64,000 bases of DNA from Dyadobacter koreensis. Its GTDB lineage: Bacteria; Bacteroidota; Bacteroidia; Cytophagales; Spirosomataceae. Position numbers and translations under genes: made by a program. Location of the stretch: positions 346,981 to 410,980 of the forward strand of contig NZ_FNXY01000009.1 in NCBI RefSeq assembly GCF_900108855.1, read 5' to 3'. Of the stretch, positions 26,352 to 35,962 are shown piece by piece. A model generated the notes under the pieces. It worked only from the letters and a program-made list of their open reading frames with translations. It ran no database searches and was not told where the DNA came from. Numbering within the stretch: the stretch's first letter is position 1; each line of letters starts with the position of its first letter.

Positions 26352-27752
26352 ATGCGAATTCAGTTTTTTGGTGCCGCGCGCACCGTTACGGGTAGCAAGC
26401 ATTTGGTTACTACTGAAAAAGGGACAAAAATATTACTTGATTGCGGATTATTCCAGGGAATTCAGACTGATGAGTTCAATCAGGAATTTGGATTTAAACC
26501 AGCCGAAGTCGATTATCTGGTTCTTTCTCACGCACATATTGATCATTCCGGTTTAATTCCAAGATTAGTTCGAAAAGGATTTTCCGGCCCGATTTATTGC
26601 ACGGCTGCAACAGCCGATCTATGCAGAATTATGTTGCTGGACAGTGCACATATTCAGGAAAAAGATCTTGAACGGATTAACCGGAGACGGGAGCGACAGG
26701 GCAGACCTTTATTGGAAGAATTATATAATGGTGAAGATGCCGAAAAAGCTCTTAGCCTTTTACATGCGGTTCAATACAATCAGACATTCCATTTGGGAAC
26801 CGACAATGAGGTGGCCGTTTTTTTCACAGACGCTGCACATATCCTCGGCAGTGCCGCAGTCCATTTGAGTATTCCTGATCAGGGAACGTTTAAAAAATTG
26901 ACTTTCACAGGAGATATAGGACGTCCGGAAGATAATATTTTACGCAAACCGGATACGTTCCCACAAGCTGATTTTATCATTTGCGAGTCAACTTATGGCG
27001 ATAAGCTGCACGAAAAAGAAACCGATATGCAGGCGCACTTGCTAAGAGTCGTTCAGGAAACCTGTGTTGAACGTAGAGGAAAGGTAATAATCCCGGCGTT
27101 CGCTATTGACCGCACACAGGAATTAATTTATGCGCTCGACCAGCTTTCCAGCTCCGGAAGGCTTCCCCGGATTGACGTTTATATTGACAGTCCGCTTGCT
27201 ATTCGGGCGACACGCATCATGAAGGAGCATGAGGAATGTTTTAATCCTGAAATTCTAGACTATATCGAAAAAGATGGGGACGCTTTTGCTTTTCCGAATC
27301 TTCATTATATCTCTGATGTAAGCGAATCCATTGCTTTGAACGATAAAAAGGAGCCTTGTATAATCATTTCGGCATCCGGCATGGCAGAGGCTGGCCGTAT
27401 TAAACATCACATCAAAAACAACATAGGAGACCCGAATTCGACGATTTTGCTTGTGGGATATGCATCTCCAAATACGCTTGCCGGCGCGTTGAAACGTGGA
27501 GATAAGGAAGTTAATATTTTTGGAGAAATGCATCCGGTAAAAACGCGGGTGGAAGTCATGGATTCATTTTCAGCGCATGGGGATTATAACGAAATGCTTC
27601 AGTTCCTGGCTTGTCAAGATCCTGCACATGTCAAGAAAGTATTTCTCGTACATGGAGAATATGAAACGCAGGTTTCATTTAAAATCAAATTGGAAAAAGC
27701 AGGATTTAAAAATATTCACATCCCTGCGTTGTATGAAAGCGTAGAGGTTTAA
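26352..27752 (+). CDS. MBL-fold beta-CASP RNA-metallohydrolase-like protein
   Basis: A 466-residue member of the CPSF73-like branch of the metallo-beta-lactamase superfamily. The zinc motif HAHIDH (H60, H62, D64, H65) lies in the N-terminal MBL domain, with a further His in DAAHILGSAA and Asp in FTGDIGR. The beta-CASP domain has SASGMAEAGR, and the C-terminal motif SAHGD is near residue 406. Relatives are ribonucleases or RNA-processing exonucleases; prokaryotic members are usually annotated as RNA hydrolases. It lacks an N-terminal KH domain. A strong bidirectional terminator follows. Substrate inferred from family only. Confidence 0.92.
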   Translation: MRIQFFGAARTVTGSKHLVTTEKGTKILLDCGLFQGIQTDEFNQEFGFKPAEVDYLVLSHAHIDHSGLIPRLVRKGFSGPIYCTAATADLCRIMLLDSAHIQEKDLERINRRRERQGRPLLEELYNGEDAEKALSLLHAVQYNQTFHLGTDNEVAVFFTDAAHILGSAAVHLSIPDQGTFKKLTFTGDIGRPEDNILRKPDTFPQADFIICESTYGDKLHEKETDMQAHLLRVVQETCVERRGKVIIPAFAIDRTQELIYALDQLSSSGRLPRIDVYIDSPLAIRATRIMKEHEECFNPEILDYIEKDGDAFAFPNLHYISDVSESIALNDKKEPCIIISASGMAEAGRIKHHIKNNIGDPNSTILLVGYASPNTLAGALKRGDKEVNIFGEMHPVKTRVEVMDSFSAHGDYNEMLQFLACQDPAHVKKVFLVHGEYETQVSFKIKLEKAGFKNIHIPALYESVEV

Positions 27753-27755
27753 AAC

Positions 27756-27787
27756 AAAAAAGGAGCTTTTATGAAGCTCCTTTTTTT
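27756..27787. terminator. Bidirectional rho-independent terminator
   Basis: Thirteen-base perfect arms (27756-27768 and 27774-27786) around a 5-base loop, with A-run before and T-run after. It serves the beta-CASP gene and the convergent small membrane gene. Confidence 0.9.
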
Positions 27788-27804
27788 CTTAGCTAAAATT
27801 ATGC

Positions 27805-27999
27805 TCAACTACCTGGTCTGTCTATAGTCACTCTTCTGTTTCGAAGCAAAAGCGTGCTTCCCTCCGACGACGAGCCGTCGATCCATTCAATGATAAAAAA
27901 TGGGATAGATAGGATTGAAGTTAATATAAGCGCTAACACCATGATGATAGCAAACCAAATTTTGGCAATGAAATATATCGCTTTATTTATGTAATTCAT
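27805..27999 (-). CDS. Small membrane protein of unknown function
   Basis: A 64-residue protein with one long hydrophobic segment (YFIAKIWFAIIMVLALILTSILSIPFFIIEW), followed by a short polar tail rich in Ser and Arg. The frame opens at 28092, but the ATG at 27999 starts just before the membrane helix and is preferred. It is flanked by hemJ upstream on the same strand and a terminator downstream, so it may be the last gene of a short hemJ transcript. No homology recognised. Confidence 0.5.
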   Translation of the reverse strand: MNYINKAIYFIAKIWFAIIMVLALILTSILSIPFFIIEWIDGSSSEGSTLLLRNRRVTIDRPGS

Positions 28000-28129
28000 G
28001 ATCGTGAGGTTTGGTATATAACAAATAAACAATTTGATATTTAAAAGAACCGTACCAAAAGACGTGTTCTTAAAAACTTTTAAATTCCTCACTTAACAGA
28101 ACAAATCTCCGCCTGACAGAATAATACAA

Positions 28130-28666
28130 TTATTTATTTTCCCGAATTTTCTTCACAATTTTTACGGCCGACATTATAATGACGGCAAAGGCGATAAGTC
28201 CGAGCACACCCCAGATCCAATCGACTGAATTTTTGAGAACAACCAGAAATACGATTGAAAACAGGAAAATAGTGGCCACTTCGTTCCACAGCCTCAGCTG
28301 CATCGAGCTGAACCTGAATTGTCCTTTTTGAATTTCAAGTATCAGTTTTCTTGTGAAGAAATGATATCCCACAAGACCAAGAACAAAGGTCAGTTTCATA
28401 TGCATCCAACCCTGGCTGAGCCAGCCGGGTGTAAGATAAATCATCGTCGCTCCGGTAATGAGCGTCAGCCACATTGCAGGCACCATGATTGCGTTCCATA
28501 ACAGCTTTTCCATTTTCCTGAACTCAGCGCTCAAAGCTTCTTTTATTGCCTCAGCTTTATTCTGCGCCTCAGTGTGATAAACAAGCAGGCGGGGCATATA
28601 AAAAAGTCCTGCAAACCAGCTAACGACGAAAATAATGTGAAGCGCTTTAAAATGTAAATAGGTCAT
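28130..28666 (-). CDS. hemJ: HemJ-type protoporphyrinogen IX oxidase (UPF0093)
   Basis: A 178-residue integral membrane protein with four to five helices. The N-terminus MTYLHFKALHIIFVVSWFAGLFYMPRLLVYH matches the HemJ family, in which the early histidine binds heme. HemJ performs the penultimate step of heme synthesis. Related DUF2214/CopD-like proteins share this topology, but the FYMPRLLVYH motif favours HemJ. A minus-strand TAAATTTG box (28797-28804) lies about 130 bases upstream. Confidence 0.88.
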   Translation of the reverse strand: MTYLHFKALHIIFVVSWFAGLFYMPRLLVYHTEAQNKAEAIKEALSAEFRKMEKLLWNAIMVPAMWLTLITGATMIYLTPGWLSQGWMHMKLTFVLGLVGYHFFTRKLILEIQKGQFRFSSMQLRLWNEVATIFLFSIVFLVVLKNSVDWIWGVLGLIAFAVIIMSAVKIVKKIRENK

Positions 28667-28796
28667 TCTTTTAACGTGGTGATGAGTACGAAACGGCGGT
28701 CTGAATACAACGCATTAAAACAAAAGAATGATCCATCGAGGGTCGTTACATCGTACATTAATTGTCATAAAGTGTAGAATTCGTCCACAATGGTCA

Positions 28797-28804
28797 CAAA
28801 TTTA
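28797..28804 (-). promoter_or_regulatory. Candidate -7 box for hemJ
   Basis: On the minus strand this reads TAAATTTG; a TTTG lies 24 bases further upstream. The distance to the hemJ start (about 130 bases) is long, so the link is tentative. Confidence 0.35.
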
Positions 28805-28906
28805 AAGCGTTTGTTTTCTATTGCCGGTCAAAATTTTTGATACAAACTTTATGCTTTGAAAATCTGTTAACCATATAGAAGTTTTAAAATTAACCATATA
28901 CTTTCG

Positions 28907-29581
28907 ATGAAACCAATCGTCCCGATTTTCACGTTCGTACTGATGTGCTGTATGGTGGTCATATCTTGCGCACAATCCGATAAAAAGCAGAAGAAAAAAA
29001 TGAATAAGGAATCGTCTGTATCGACTCAAGTCGATACTGCAAATACAGAAATAGCAACTTTTGGAACAGGATGTTTCTGGTGTTCGGAAGCGTTATTTGA
29101 GACTTTGGATGGCGTGAAAGATGTTGTATCAGGTTATTCCGGAGGGCCGGTTAAAAACCCGACTTACAAAGAAGTTTGCGAAGGAACGACAGGTCACGCA
29201 GAGTGTATCCAGGTAATTTACGATCCTAAGAAGATCAGTTACACGGCTTTACTTGAAGCTTTCTTCCGCGGACACGATCCTACCAGCTTAAACCGTCAGG
29301 GGAATGATGTTGGCCCACAATACCGGTCTGTGATTTTTTATCACAACGAAGAGCAGAAAAAACTGGCAGAGGAAGCGAAAGCAGAACTGAATAAATCAGG
29401 TGCTTATGCAAAGCCAATCGTAACCGAAATCACGAAAGAACAAACGTTCTATCCCGCTGAAGATTATCATCAGGATTACTTTGCTAAAAATCCTGACCAG
29501 GGATACTGCGCATTCGTTATCGCCCCTAAACTTGATAAATTCCGCAAAGTTTTTCATGACAAATTGAAGAAGGATATTTAG
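28907..29581 (+). CDS. msrA: Lipoprotein peptide-methionine (S)-S-oxide reductase
   Basis: A 224-residue MsrA preceded by an export signal. The lipobox ends at C21 (VISC) and a Lys-rich linker of about 30 residues follows. The catalytic GCFWC motif (C56 nucleophile, C59) starts the enzyme domain, with the FWCSEALFETLDGVKDVVSGYSGG signature, HDPTSLNRQGNDVGPQYRS and a resolving Cys in QGYCAFVI. The lipid anchor places it in the periplasm or on the outer membrane, where it would repair oxidised envelope proteins. MsrB is not fused and not adjacent. Confidence 0.94.
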   Translation: MKPIVPIFTFVLMCCMVVISCAQSDKKQKKKMNKESSVSTQVDTANTEIATFGTGCFWCSEALFETLDGVKDVVSGYSGGPVKNPTYKEVCEGTTGHAECIQVIYDPKKISYTALLEAFFRGHDPTSLNRQGNDVGPQYRSVIFYHNEEQKKLAEEAKAELNKSGAYAKPIVTEITKEQTFYPAEDYHQDYFAKNPDQGYCAFVIAPKLDKFRKVFHDKLKKDI

Positions 29582-29716
29582 GATTTTAGACCGTACAATG
29601 CGTCGAAAACCCCTTTGATCATTGTAATTTTCCGTATAATAAGTATCAATGGCACAAGTTTTGAAGCAATAATTTAAACGCTTTAATTTGTGCCATTATT
29701 TTTACTTAATCAGTCT

Positions 29717-30241
29717 ATGAAAATGAAAAACATTCTATCAACGCTACTCGTTATCGCAGTATTGGGAATCACTTCTCAAACGGCTTTCGCGCAAGAACAA
29801 TTTCAAAAAGGGGATAAAATATTAAACGTAGGGATCGGTGGTGGCGGCTACGGCTTTTACGGCGGAGGTTTTGCCGTCGGCGGATCATTCGAATATGGTG
29901 TGCACGAATTTATCAGTGTTGGTGGCCAGGTTGACCTGAATTTTTATAATTACAGCTATGCTTTCGGATTTAAGGATAATTACATTTCTGTTCCAATTGC
30001 AGCCAGAGGATCTTATCACTACGGAAAGCACTTTTTAACAATTAATGCCTTAGACCTTTATGCGGGTCCGGTACTAGGTTTCAGTATCGACGGTAATGAA
30101 TATTACAGCGGGACATCTATTGTGATTGGTGCGCAGGCTGGCGCAAGGTATTATTTTAAACCTGCTATGGGAGTTTTTGCAGAATTTTCAGGAGGATCAA
30201 ATGTGATTCCCGCAAAAGTTGGACTTACGTTCAAATTCTAA
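29717..30241 (+). CDS. Small outer-membrane beta-barrel protein
   Basis: A 174-residue protein with a signal peptide (MKMKNILSTLLVIAVLGITSQTAFAQ). It continues with glycine-rich alternating strands (VGIGGGGYGFYGGGFAVGGSF) ending in an aromatic C-terminus (GLTFKF), the pattern of a small eight-stranded porin-like barrel. The frame opens at a GTG (29690), but the ATG at 29717 gives a normal signal peptide. A terminator follows, so the gene is monocistronic. Function unknown. Confidence 0.78.
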   Translation: MKMKNILSTLLVIAVLGITSQTAFAQEQFQKGDKILNVGIGGGGYGFYGGGFAVGGSFEYGVHEFISVGGQVDLNFYNYSYAFGFKDNYISVPIAARGSYHYGKHFLTINALDLYAGPVLGFSIDGNEYYSGTSIVIGAQAGARYYFKPAMGVFAEFSGGSNVIPAKVGLTFKF

Positions 30242-30253
30242 AGTTAAAAGTCC

Positions 30254-30290
30254 AAAAAACGGCTGGAGCTAATTTTCCAGCCGTTTTTTT
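30254..30290. terminator. Bidirectional rho-independent terminator
   Basis: Perfect 14-base arms (30254-30267 and 30276-30289) with an 8-base loop; A-run on the left and T-run on the right. It lies between convergent genes. Confidence 0.92.
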
Positions 30291-30296
30291 GCTTTT

Positions 30297-31052
30297 TTAG
30301 AAAGTGACTCTGACAATAAGACCTGCTGATTGTGTTGCAGGATTAAATAAAGGATTAACTTTCAGAGACAATGGTTCATTTCTTCGCCGGAGTTCATCTT
30401 TTACCAACAGTGCTTTTTGGGCATAACTTTTCTTTTTTATAAAACCGACAATTGTCAAAGGAATCCCAGCACCCAGACCAGCAAGGAACATCATATATCC
30501 TCCCACAAAATTTCCCAGATCATTAAATGAATTTCCGTTACCAGAACTTGCCATAACACCAATTCCCGCTCCGGTCAAAACCACTCCTCCTATCAAGCCA
30601 ATAGTGCCCATCTTTCTATAATTCTCAGACTTACTTAGATAAAATTTATAGTTGGCACGAAGCTGATTGGAATCCCAGTCGCGAACGGTTTTTATCGGTA
30701 AATTAACTTTCGGAGTTGACTTGCCATACGGTGTAACAGGAGGCTGCACAGCTATTTCATCGTAATAAATCTGCGGTTTCTCATCATATTTTTCAGTTTC
30801 TCCATTACCATACAAAATCGAAGAAATTTCTGTTTTTTCAATTGTGAAAACAGGTCCTTCCGGGTCGCTTAACTTCTTATATTTAATCGTCGAAGCATTA
30901 ATTTCCTGGATAATGGCTTCAATCTTTTCATTGTTTTTGGTCACAATCACATCATTCTTCCGAACTGTTTGCGCCTGTGAAAATTCCGCAGATGATAGGA
31001 TCATCCAACAGATCAAAAAGAAATATTTTAACCCGGATACAATTGTTTTCAT
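30297..31052 (-). CDS. Exported protein with SH3-like N-terminal repeat and two membrane segments
   Basis: A 251-residue protein with a signal peptide ending near AQ (residue 28). The segment VRKNDVIVTKNNEKIEAIIQEINASTIKYKKLSDPEGPVFTIEKTEISSILYGNGE is the small all-beta domain found in many exported Bacteroidota proteins. Two hydrophobic helices (MGTIGLIGGVVLTGAGIGVMAS and YMMFLAGLGAGIPLTIVGFI) follow a charged linker. The final strand ends in LIVRVTF. Function unknown; the architecture suggests an envelope protein anchored in the inner membrane. Confidence 0.75.
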   Translation of the reverse strand: MKTIVSGLKYFFLICWMILSSAEFSQAQTVRKNDVIVTKNNEKIEAIIQEINASTIKYKKLSDPEGPVFTIEKTEISSILYGNGETEKYDEKPQIYYDEIAVQPPVTPYGKSTPKVNLPIKTVRDWDSNQLRANYKFYLSKSENYRKMGTIGLIGGVVLTGAGIGVMASSGNGNSFNDLGNFVGGYMMFLAGLGAGIPLTIVGFIKKKSYAQKALLVKDELRRRNEPLSLKVNPLFNPATQSAGLIVRVTF

Positions 31053-31091
31053 AGAGAGAAGAGTAATTTTTTATTTAAAATAGCTATTATT

Positions 31092-31814
31092 TTAAACCCC
31101 GAATTTGTTCAGCTGCTTCACAAGCACTTCGAAATCTTTTGGATAAGGTGCTTCTATTTTCACCCTTTCTCCGTTCATTAATGCAAAAGAAAGTGAAAAT
31201 GCATGAAGTGCAACCCGTTGGATAAGAGGCTGTTCTTCGGTTTCCTTTTTAAGGTTAAACTTTCGTTTCAGGCTGGAAAGGAAAATCGGTTCGCCTCCGT
31301 ACTGCGGATCGCAAACGATCGGCGCCTTCAGACAGGAAAGGTGAATACGGATCTGGTGCATGCGTCCGGTAATCGGGATACATTCTACCAGGGTATATCC
31401 GCGATATACCTTTATTGTGTTAAAAATAGTTTCTGCAACCTTCCCTTCCGCACGATCAATCTTTACAGCGGTACCATTTTTCAAGGCTAAAATCGGCAGA
31501 TAAACTGACACGCTATCCAAATCATGGATGCCATTCGTTACAGCATGATACCGTTTGGTGACCTCTCTGTGTTCAAACTGCATGGCCAGATGGCGGTAAG
31601 CAGCAGGATTTTTGGCAAATGCCAGAACACCGGAAGTCTCCTTATCCAAACGGTGAGCTGCTTGTAATTCTGGATTATGTGCTTTTGCAAGACGCAAAAC
31701 ACTACCGCCACGATCGGCAGTACGTTCATCCAGCGTAGCTAAATGAGGTGGTTTATTAACGAGGAGAAAGTCCTCGTCTTCAAATAAAATTAAGTCTGCG
31801 AAATTGATTTTCAT
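31092..31814 (-). CDS. RluA-family pseudouridine synthase
   Basis: A 240-residue enzyme that isomerises uridine to pseudouridine in structured RNA. The catalytic motif HRLDKETSG (54-62) contains the nucleophile D57. The N-terminal FEDEDFLLVNKPPHLATL and the later ITGRMHQIRIHLSCLKAPIVCDPQYGG are family signatures. It lacks an S4 domain, so the RNA target (16S, 23S or tRNA) cannot be assigned. A second, distinct RluA-type synthase lies at 48493-49224. Confidence 0.9.
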   Translation of the reverse strand: MKINFADLILFEDEDFLLVNKPPHLATLDERTADRGGSVLRLAKAHNPELQAAHRLDKETSGVLAFAKNPAAYRHLAMQFEHREVTKRYHAVTNGIHDLDSVSVYLPILALKNGTAVKIDRAEGKVAETIFNTIKVYRGYTLVECIPITGRMHQIRIHLSCLKAPIVCDPQYGGEPIFLSSLKRKFNLKKETEEQPLIQRVALHAFSLSFALMNGERVKIEAPYPKDFEVLVKQLNKFGV

Positions 31815-31990
31815 AATTTAACTAAGTACTGTATTCCAGTCAGCTTATACATTTTATGACTGGTTTTTACTTATCAGTGAAGTCTCTGACGAGCGAAAAG
31901 AACGATAAAAGGATATAACTAATTCCATTACAACCGCATATCTCTTTTTTTATCAAAGTTAACTAATTTGTACTTAGCATTAAAATTCCA

Positions 31991-32701
31991 TCAAACCAGC
32001 TGACTAACCTTCGTTGGATTAGGATTGATTGAATCAGATTCTACCAAGCCGTCACGGAGGCGGATAATCCTATGCGCATAATGCGCAATATCCTCTTCGT
32101 GGGTAACCATTACGATTGTATTCCCTTTACTATATAACTGGTCGAAAAGGTCCATAATCTCATAAGAAGTCTTGGAATCCAGGTTTCCTGTGGGCTCATC
32201 TGCCAGCAGAATACTAGGATCGTTTACAAGCGCGCGGGCAATTGCTACCCGTTGACGCTGACCGCCTGAAAGTTCATTCGGCCGGTGCCCTGCCCGGTTT
32301 TCGAGACCAACATTTTTTAGCGCGATCATCGCTTTTTCGGTTCTGTCCGACTTGTTTAACCCGGCGTAGATAAGCGGCAATGCCACATTATCCAGCGAGG
32401 ACATTCTTGGCAAAAGATTGAAAGTCTGAAATACGAAACCGATTTCTTTGTTTCTGATCTCCGCAAGTTCACTTTCCGTCATGTCACTCACATCCTTATT
32501 ATTCAAGATATAGCGGCCGGTACTCGGTGTATCCAGACACCCGATAATGTTCATCAGCGTTGATTTTCCGGAACCGGAAGGACCCATAAATGCTACATAT
32601 TCTCCTTTACTTACGGAAATCGTTACCGATTTTAAAGCCTGGATAATCTCGCTGCCCATTTCGTAGCGTCGTGAGATATCGGTCGTTTCAATGATTTTCA
32701 T
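31991..32701 (-). CDS. ABC transporter ATPase of the LolD/MacB class
   Basis: A 236-residue nucleotide-binding subunit. Walker A GPSGSGKST (40-48), Q-loop around VFQTFNLLPRM, signature LSGGQ (144-148), Walker B LLADEP (165-170) and switch His in VTHEED are intact. The segment GRYILNNKDVSDMTESELAEIRN and the FNLLP motif place it with MacB/LolD-type ATPases, which drive lipoprotein release or macrolide/peptide export through FtsX-like permeases. No permease gene is adjacent, so its partner is encoded elsewhere. Confidence 0.92.
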   Translation of the reverse strand: MKIIETTDISRRYEMGSEIIQALKSVTISVSKGEYVAFMGPSGSGKSTLMNIIGCLDTPSTGRYILNNKDVSDMTESELAEIRNKEIGFVFQTFNLLPRMSSLDNVALPLIYAGLNKSDRTEKAMIALKNVGLENRAGHRPNELSGGQRQRVAIARALVNDPSILLADEPTGNLDSKTSYEIMDLFDQLYSKGNTIVMVTHEEDIAHYAHRIIRLRDGLVESDSINPNPTKVSQLV

Positions 32702-32740
32702 AGCAATGAAAGTATTGTTTGGTAGGAAAGTTTCAATATA

Positions 32741-33205
32741 TCAGGTAGATGCAGCGACTGCCGCTGCCATTCTCTGGAAATAACTGTAAACAAAAAGTCC
32801 GGCCAGAATAACAGCCGGAGAAATATTCTCAACTTCGATATCTCCCTTATTTTTCCAGACGCTTGGTTTTGAATAAATCGCCTGTTTTTCTCCATTTGTT
32901 ATTTTCCAGACTTTCCGCGTCCACGAATCGAAGGCGAATTCATAGGATTCATCTTCATAAGTGATCGTCGCAGTGCTTTTCCAGGAGTGATATTCGATAT
33001 GACCAAGTTCTTTTGTCCCTTCAATATCCAGGATCTGCGTGCTCCTTTTCCAAAAACCTTTTGTCTTAAACCGGACCATATAACCATTCAGCTCACCGTG
33101 CGCGTCATCTTTCCAGGTACTGCGTTTCAGTATTCCGGCAATCAGCTTTCCTCGAAGAATACGCGTTTCATTTCCGCTCATTGTTGATGTCCACTGCAAT
33201 GTCAT
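32741..33205 (-). CDS. Conserved protein with tubby-like beta fold and C-terminal membrane helix
   Basis: A 154-residue protein without a signal peptide. Successive short strands with conserved aromatic and charged residues (GYMVRFKTKGFWKRSTQILD, GHIEYHSWKSTATITYEDESYEFAFDSWTRKVWKI) suggest a compact beta-barrel like the tubby/LURP-one/scramblase fold. A hydrophobic C-terminal segment (SPAVILAGLFVYSYFQRMAAAVAA) looks like a tail anchor. It lies 39 bases upstream of the ABC ATPase on the same strand and may share its transcript. The fold suggestion is an inference. Confidence 0.65.
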   Translation of the reverse strand: MTLQWTSTMSGNETRILRGKLIAGILKRSTWKDDAHGELNGYMVRFKTKGFWKRSTQILDIEGTKELGHIEYHSWKSTATITYEDESYEFAFDSWTRKVWKITNGEKQAIYSKPSVWKNKGDIEVENISPAVILAGLFVYSYFQRMAAAVAAST

Positions 33206-33298
33206 AGATCTGTCTTGATTTTAGAAATTTAACCGGTAGTAGGAAATAATACACTTCGAACCGGCTAATTCACACCTTTCAAATGCTAAAATAAAAAA

Positions 33299-35962
33299 TC
33301 ACTGAAACTCTGCCCTCTGTTTTTCGATAAGAGCGCGCATAGGCTGATAGCGCGTCACAAATGCCTGATAATCGGCAGGAGATGCCAATTCTTTCACCTG
33401 CGCCTCACCTTCATCAGCCTGCCCCGTCAATCCTTGCAGGACACTTAAAATAGTATATTCTTCCCAAAGCAATGATGCCCGGTCATTAAATTTCAATGCG
33501 TCCAGAACGATCCTGTAAGCTCTTGGGATCTGCTTTTTTTGTCTGAAATATTCTGCTGCCGCCGACACTATTCTGGCATCAAACGGATTGGCATGAATTG
33601 CCGCTGCGTAATTTTTATCTGATGGTGATTTTTGTGCTATAACAAACAAAGAATCAGCTTTGGTTTTCGGCGGTTTGATCGACACCAAAGATGACTGAAG
33701 TTTTTGCAACGCCGCATTAGGCTCCTTTTCCTGCATCCTTTCTAACAATAGTCCACCAATTGCCTGCTGCCCCGAAAGTGCATAACCGACTGCCTGGCCT
33801 AATGTACCTTCGATTCCATCAACATTTCCCAGATGTTTAATTGCCAAATCGTATAACCCGACCTGTAACAGCCAGTGTCCTAAAATTTTATGGTGTAATT
33901 TATTTTTTTCACCTCCCTGTTCAGCCCATACCGACAAAGTTTCGATGGCTTTCAATTTATTTCCGCTGTAAAATTCCGGATATAGCGAGGCAAGTAACAG
34001 ATCCTCGGAAAGCAACTGGTTTTTGCCTGCCAGTTTTGGTAAAAATGCGGCCGGAAGACTATCCACAACGGCTTGATTTCTTGCATAATTTACCAGATAA
34101 GCCAAACCTGAAACGCTCAAAGAAGAATCCTGCTTGATTGCATTTTTTTGAAAATCCTGTTTCGAGAAATCCTGACGAAGATTTTGGACCGCCAGCCAGT
34201 TTGCCTGCCAGGAAAGGTATTTTTTCGAATTGCTGTTGTTGGCCAACGAATCAAGCAGACCGGAATCTGTACTCCTTGCCCAGATGGCTAACAAGTTCGT
34301 TGCGGGAACTTCCGGTCTTTTGCTGGTCCTTTCTGCTCTATCCAAATAATAATACGCTGAGTCTGCAACATTGGTTTTTGCATAAAGCATACCCAGATTA
34401 TTGAGCAATTCTCCGTTTTCCGGGAATGTGCGAAGTCCTTCCTGCAAGCTGAAAACAGCGTCGAAAAATAAACTTTCCTGCATCAAAACTCCTGTTAAAC
34501 CTGCATAAGCCTGTGGAGATGGATTTTTAAGCAGCGCCTGACGGAAATAATACGCCGCGGCAACTTTATCACCTTGGTTTAAGGCCAGAGAGGCAAGCGC
34601 ATAATTGGATTTATGGTTTTGAAATTCCTGTTGCAAAGCCATTTTGTAATATTGCTCGGCGAGAGGATATTCCCGTGTGTTGCTATATAAATCGCCCAGT
34701 CCATTGAAATACCCTGCAATTCCCTGATAAACAGGAAGCAACCGCTGCACAGAAAATAAAATTACAACGCCGGCAAATCCAAATAATCGCGTCTGGGTCA
34801 AGCCGAAACGCATCGGTTTATAGAGTACTTTATGAACTGCAAGACCTTGTTTGAAAACGGAGTAAAAGTTTACAAGAATGTAAAACAGAAAAACAATGCT
34901 CATCGCGAGCTGTCCGTTTACAACCACATCTTCCAAAACTTCAATAAGCGGGTCATTCGCCGTTCCACAGGCATATGCAGCAAAAGCGGCTGTAACAATA
35001 AACATTCCCATATACAGCCAAAAGCCGTTCGAACGGAAAGATAAAAGGCCATTCGTGGAATCTGCACGTTTCTTGAATCCCCAAATACCCAGAACTCCTG
35101 CCGCGATGGCCAGATAAACCGGACTTAAAAGTGAAAGGTTCCAATCAATCTGACGAGTATTTTTAAGATACAGCAAAACCAGAGATATGAGATACAAGAT
35201 ACTGATCACTAAAAAATTGGTCAGCCCTGATTTACCAATTTTGTTTTGTCCACTTGTACTGAGCCAGACCAGCGCAGCTACGATTTCTGTCGCCGATATA
35301 AGTAAAAACACGATGGAAATTAACAGCCAGATCGGTAAAGAATAGGAGGCAGCAGTAAGTGCGGGAAACGCGACTGGGGAAAGAAAAGCAACTAATCCAA
35401 ATAGAAAAACGGATACTGCCGAAATTCCCAGAATACGAATTCCAATACCGATATCAGGCCGGAAAGCATGAAAATAATAACTCAATCCTGTATATAATGT
35501 TATAGTGATTATGAATAATGCTTTATTTCCTTCACCGAAAATGCCTAACGTCTCCAGCCTTGCAGAGGCTACCAATAAAATAAAAACCACCATTCCGGTC
35601 AGATACCAGAATCTTGACATCGTGGTTAAAGAAGCAAGAATAAAAGAAAGTCCTACGATGATGAATCCCCAAAATATCCTAATTGTCAGGAAATCGGTTT
35701 CCATTGTGGATGCCACGAATTGTTCCGTCACCAGATCGGAAGGCGCAGAAATTCCGTATTGCCACTGATCAAATTTTAAAATATCAACAACCGTCGAAAT
35801 TTCAGATAATTCGCTAAGCACGTCCCAGCGAATCACATTGGCAAGCGGATCGGCACTTTTAAGAATAAAAAAAAGCACGGCAAGCAAAACTACGGCAAGA
35901 GCGGCTATTGTGATCCTGCGTTCTGACGAAGACCATACTTTCCAAAAAAAGAGTTCTTTCAT
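33299..35962 (-). CDS. Large membrane protein: multi-pass N-terminus and periplasmic TPR domain
   Basis: An 887-residue protein in two parts. Residues 1-415 contain about eleven hydrophobic helices (first at 20-37, last around LFGFAGVVILFSVQRLLP). Residues 430-880 are built of TPR-type helix pairs (LYSNTREYPLAEQYYKMALQ, NYALASLALNQGDKVAAAYYFRQALLKNP, NLGMLYAKTNVADSAYYYLDRAERT and others). No catalytic motif is visible. The architecture is a membrane-anchored TPR scaffold common in Cytophagales. It is transcribed divergently from atpD. Confidence 0.8.
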   Translation of the reverse strand: MKELFFWKVWSSSERRITIAALAVVLLAVLFFILKSADPLANVIRWDVLSELSEISTVVDILKFDQWQYGISAPSDLVTEQFVASTMETDFLTIRIFWGFIIVGLSFILASLTTMSRFWYLTGMVVFILLVASARLETLGIFGEGNKALFIITITLYTGLSYYFHAFRPDIGIGIRILGISAVSVFLFGLVAFLSPVAFPALTAASYSLPIWLLISIVFLLISATEIVAALVWLSTSGQNKIGKSGLTNFLVISILYLISLVLLYLKNTRQIDWNLSLLSPVYLAIAAGVLGIWGFKKRADSTNGLLSFRSNGFWLYMGMFIVTAAFAAYACGTANDPLIEVLEDVVVNGQLAMSIVFLFYILVNFYSVFKQGLAVHKVLYKPMRFGLTQTRLFGFAGVVILFSVQRLLPVYQGIAGYFNGLGDLYSNTREYPLAEQYYKMALQQEFQNHKSNYALASLALNQGDKVAAAYYFRQALLKNPSPQAYAGLTGVLMQESLFFDAVFSLQEGLRTFPENGELLNNLGMLYAKTNVADSAYYYLDRAERTSKRPEVPATNLLAIWARSTDSGLLDSLANNSNSKKYLSWQANWLAVQNLRQDFSKQDFQKNAIKQDSSLSVSGLAYLVNYARNQAVVDSLPAAFLPKLAGKNQLLSEDLLLASLYPEFYSGNKLKAIETLSVWAEQGGEKNKLHHKILGHWLLQVGLYDLAIKHLGNVDGIEGTLGQAVGYALSGQQAIGGLLLERMQEKEPNAALQKLQSSLVSIKPPKTKADSLFVIAQKSPSDKNYAAAIHANPFDARIVSAAAEYFRQKKQIPRAYRIVLDALKFNDRASLLWEEYTILSVLQGLTGQADEGEAQVKELASPADYQAFVTRYQPMRALIEKQRAEFQ

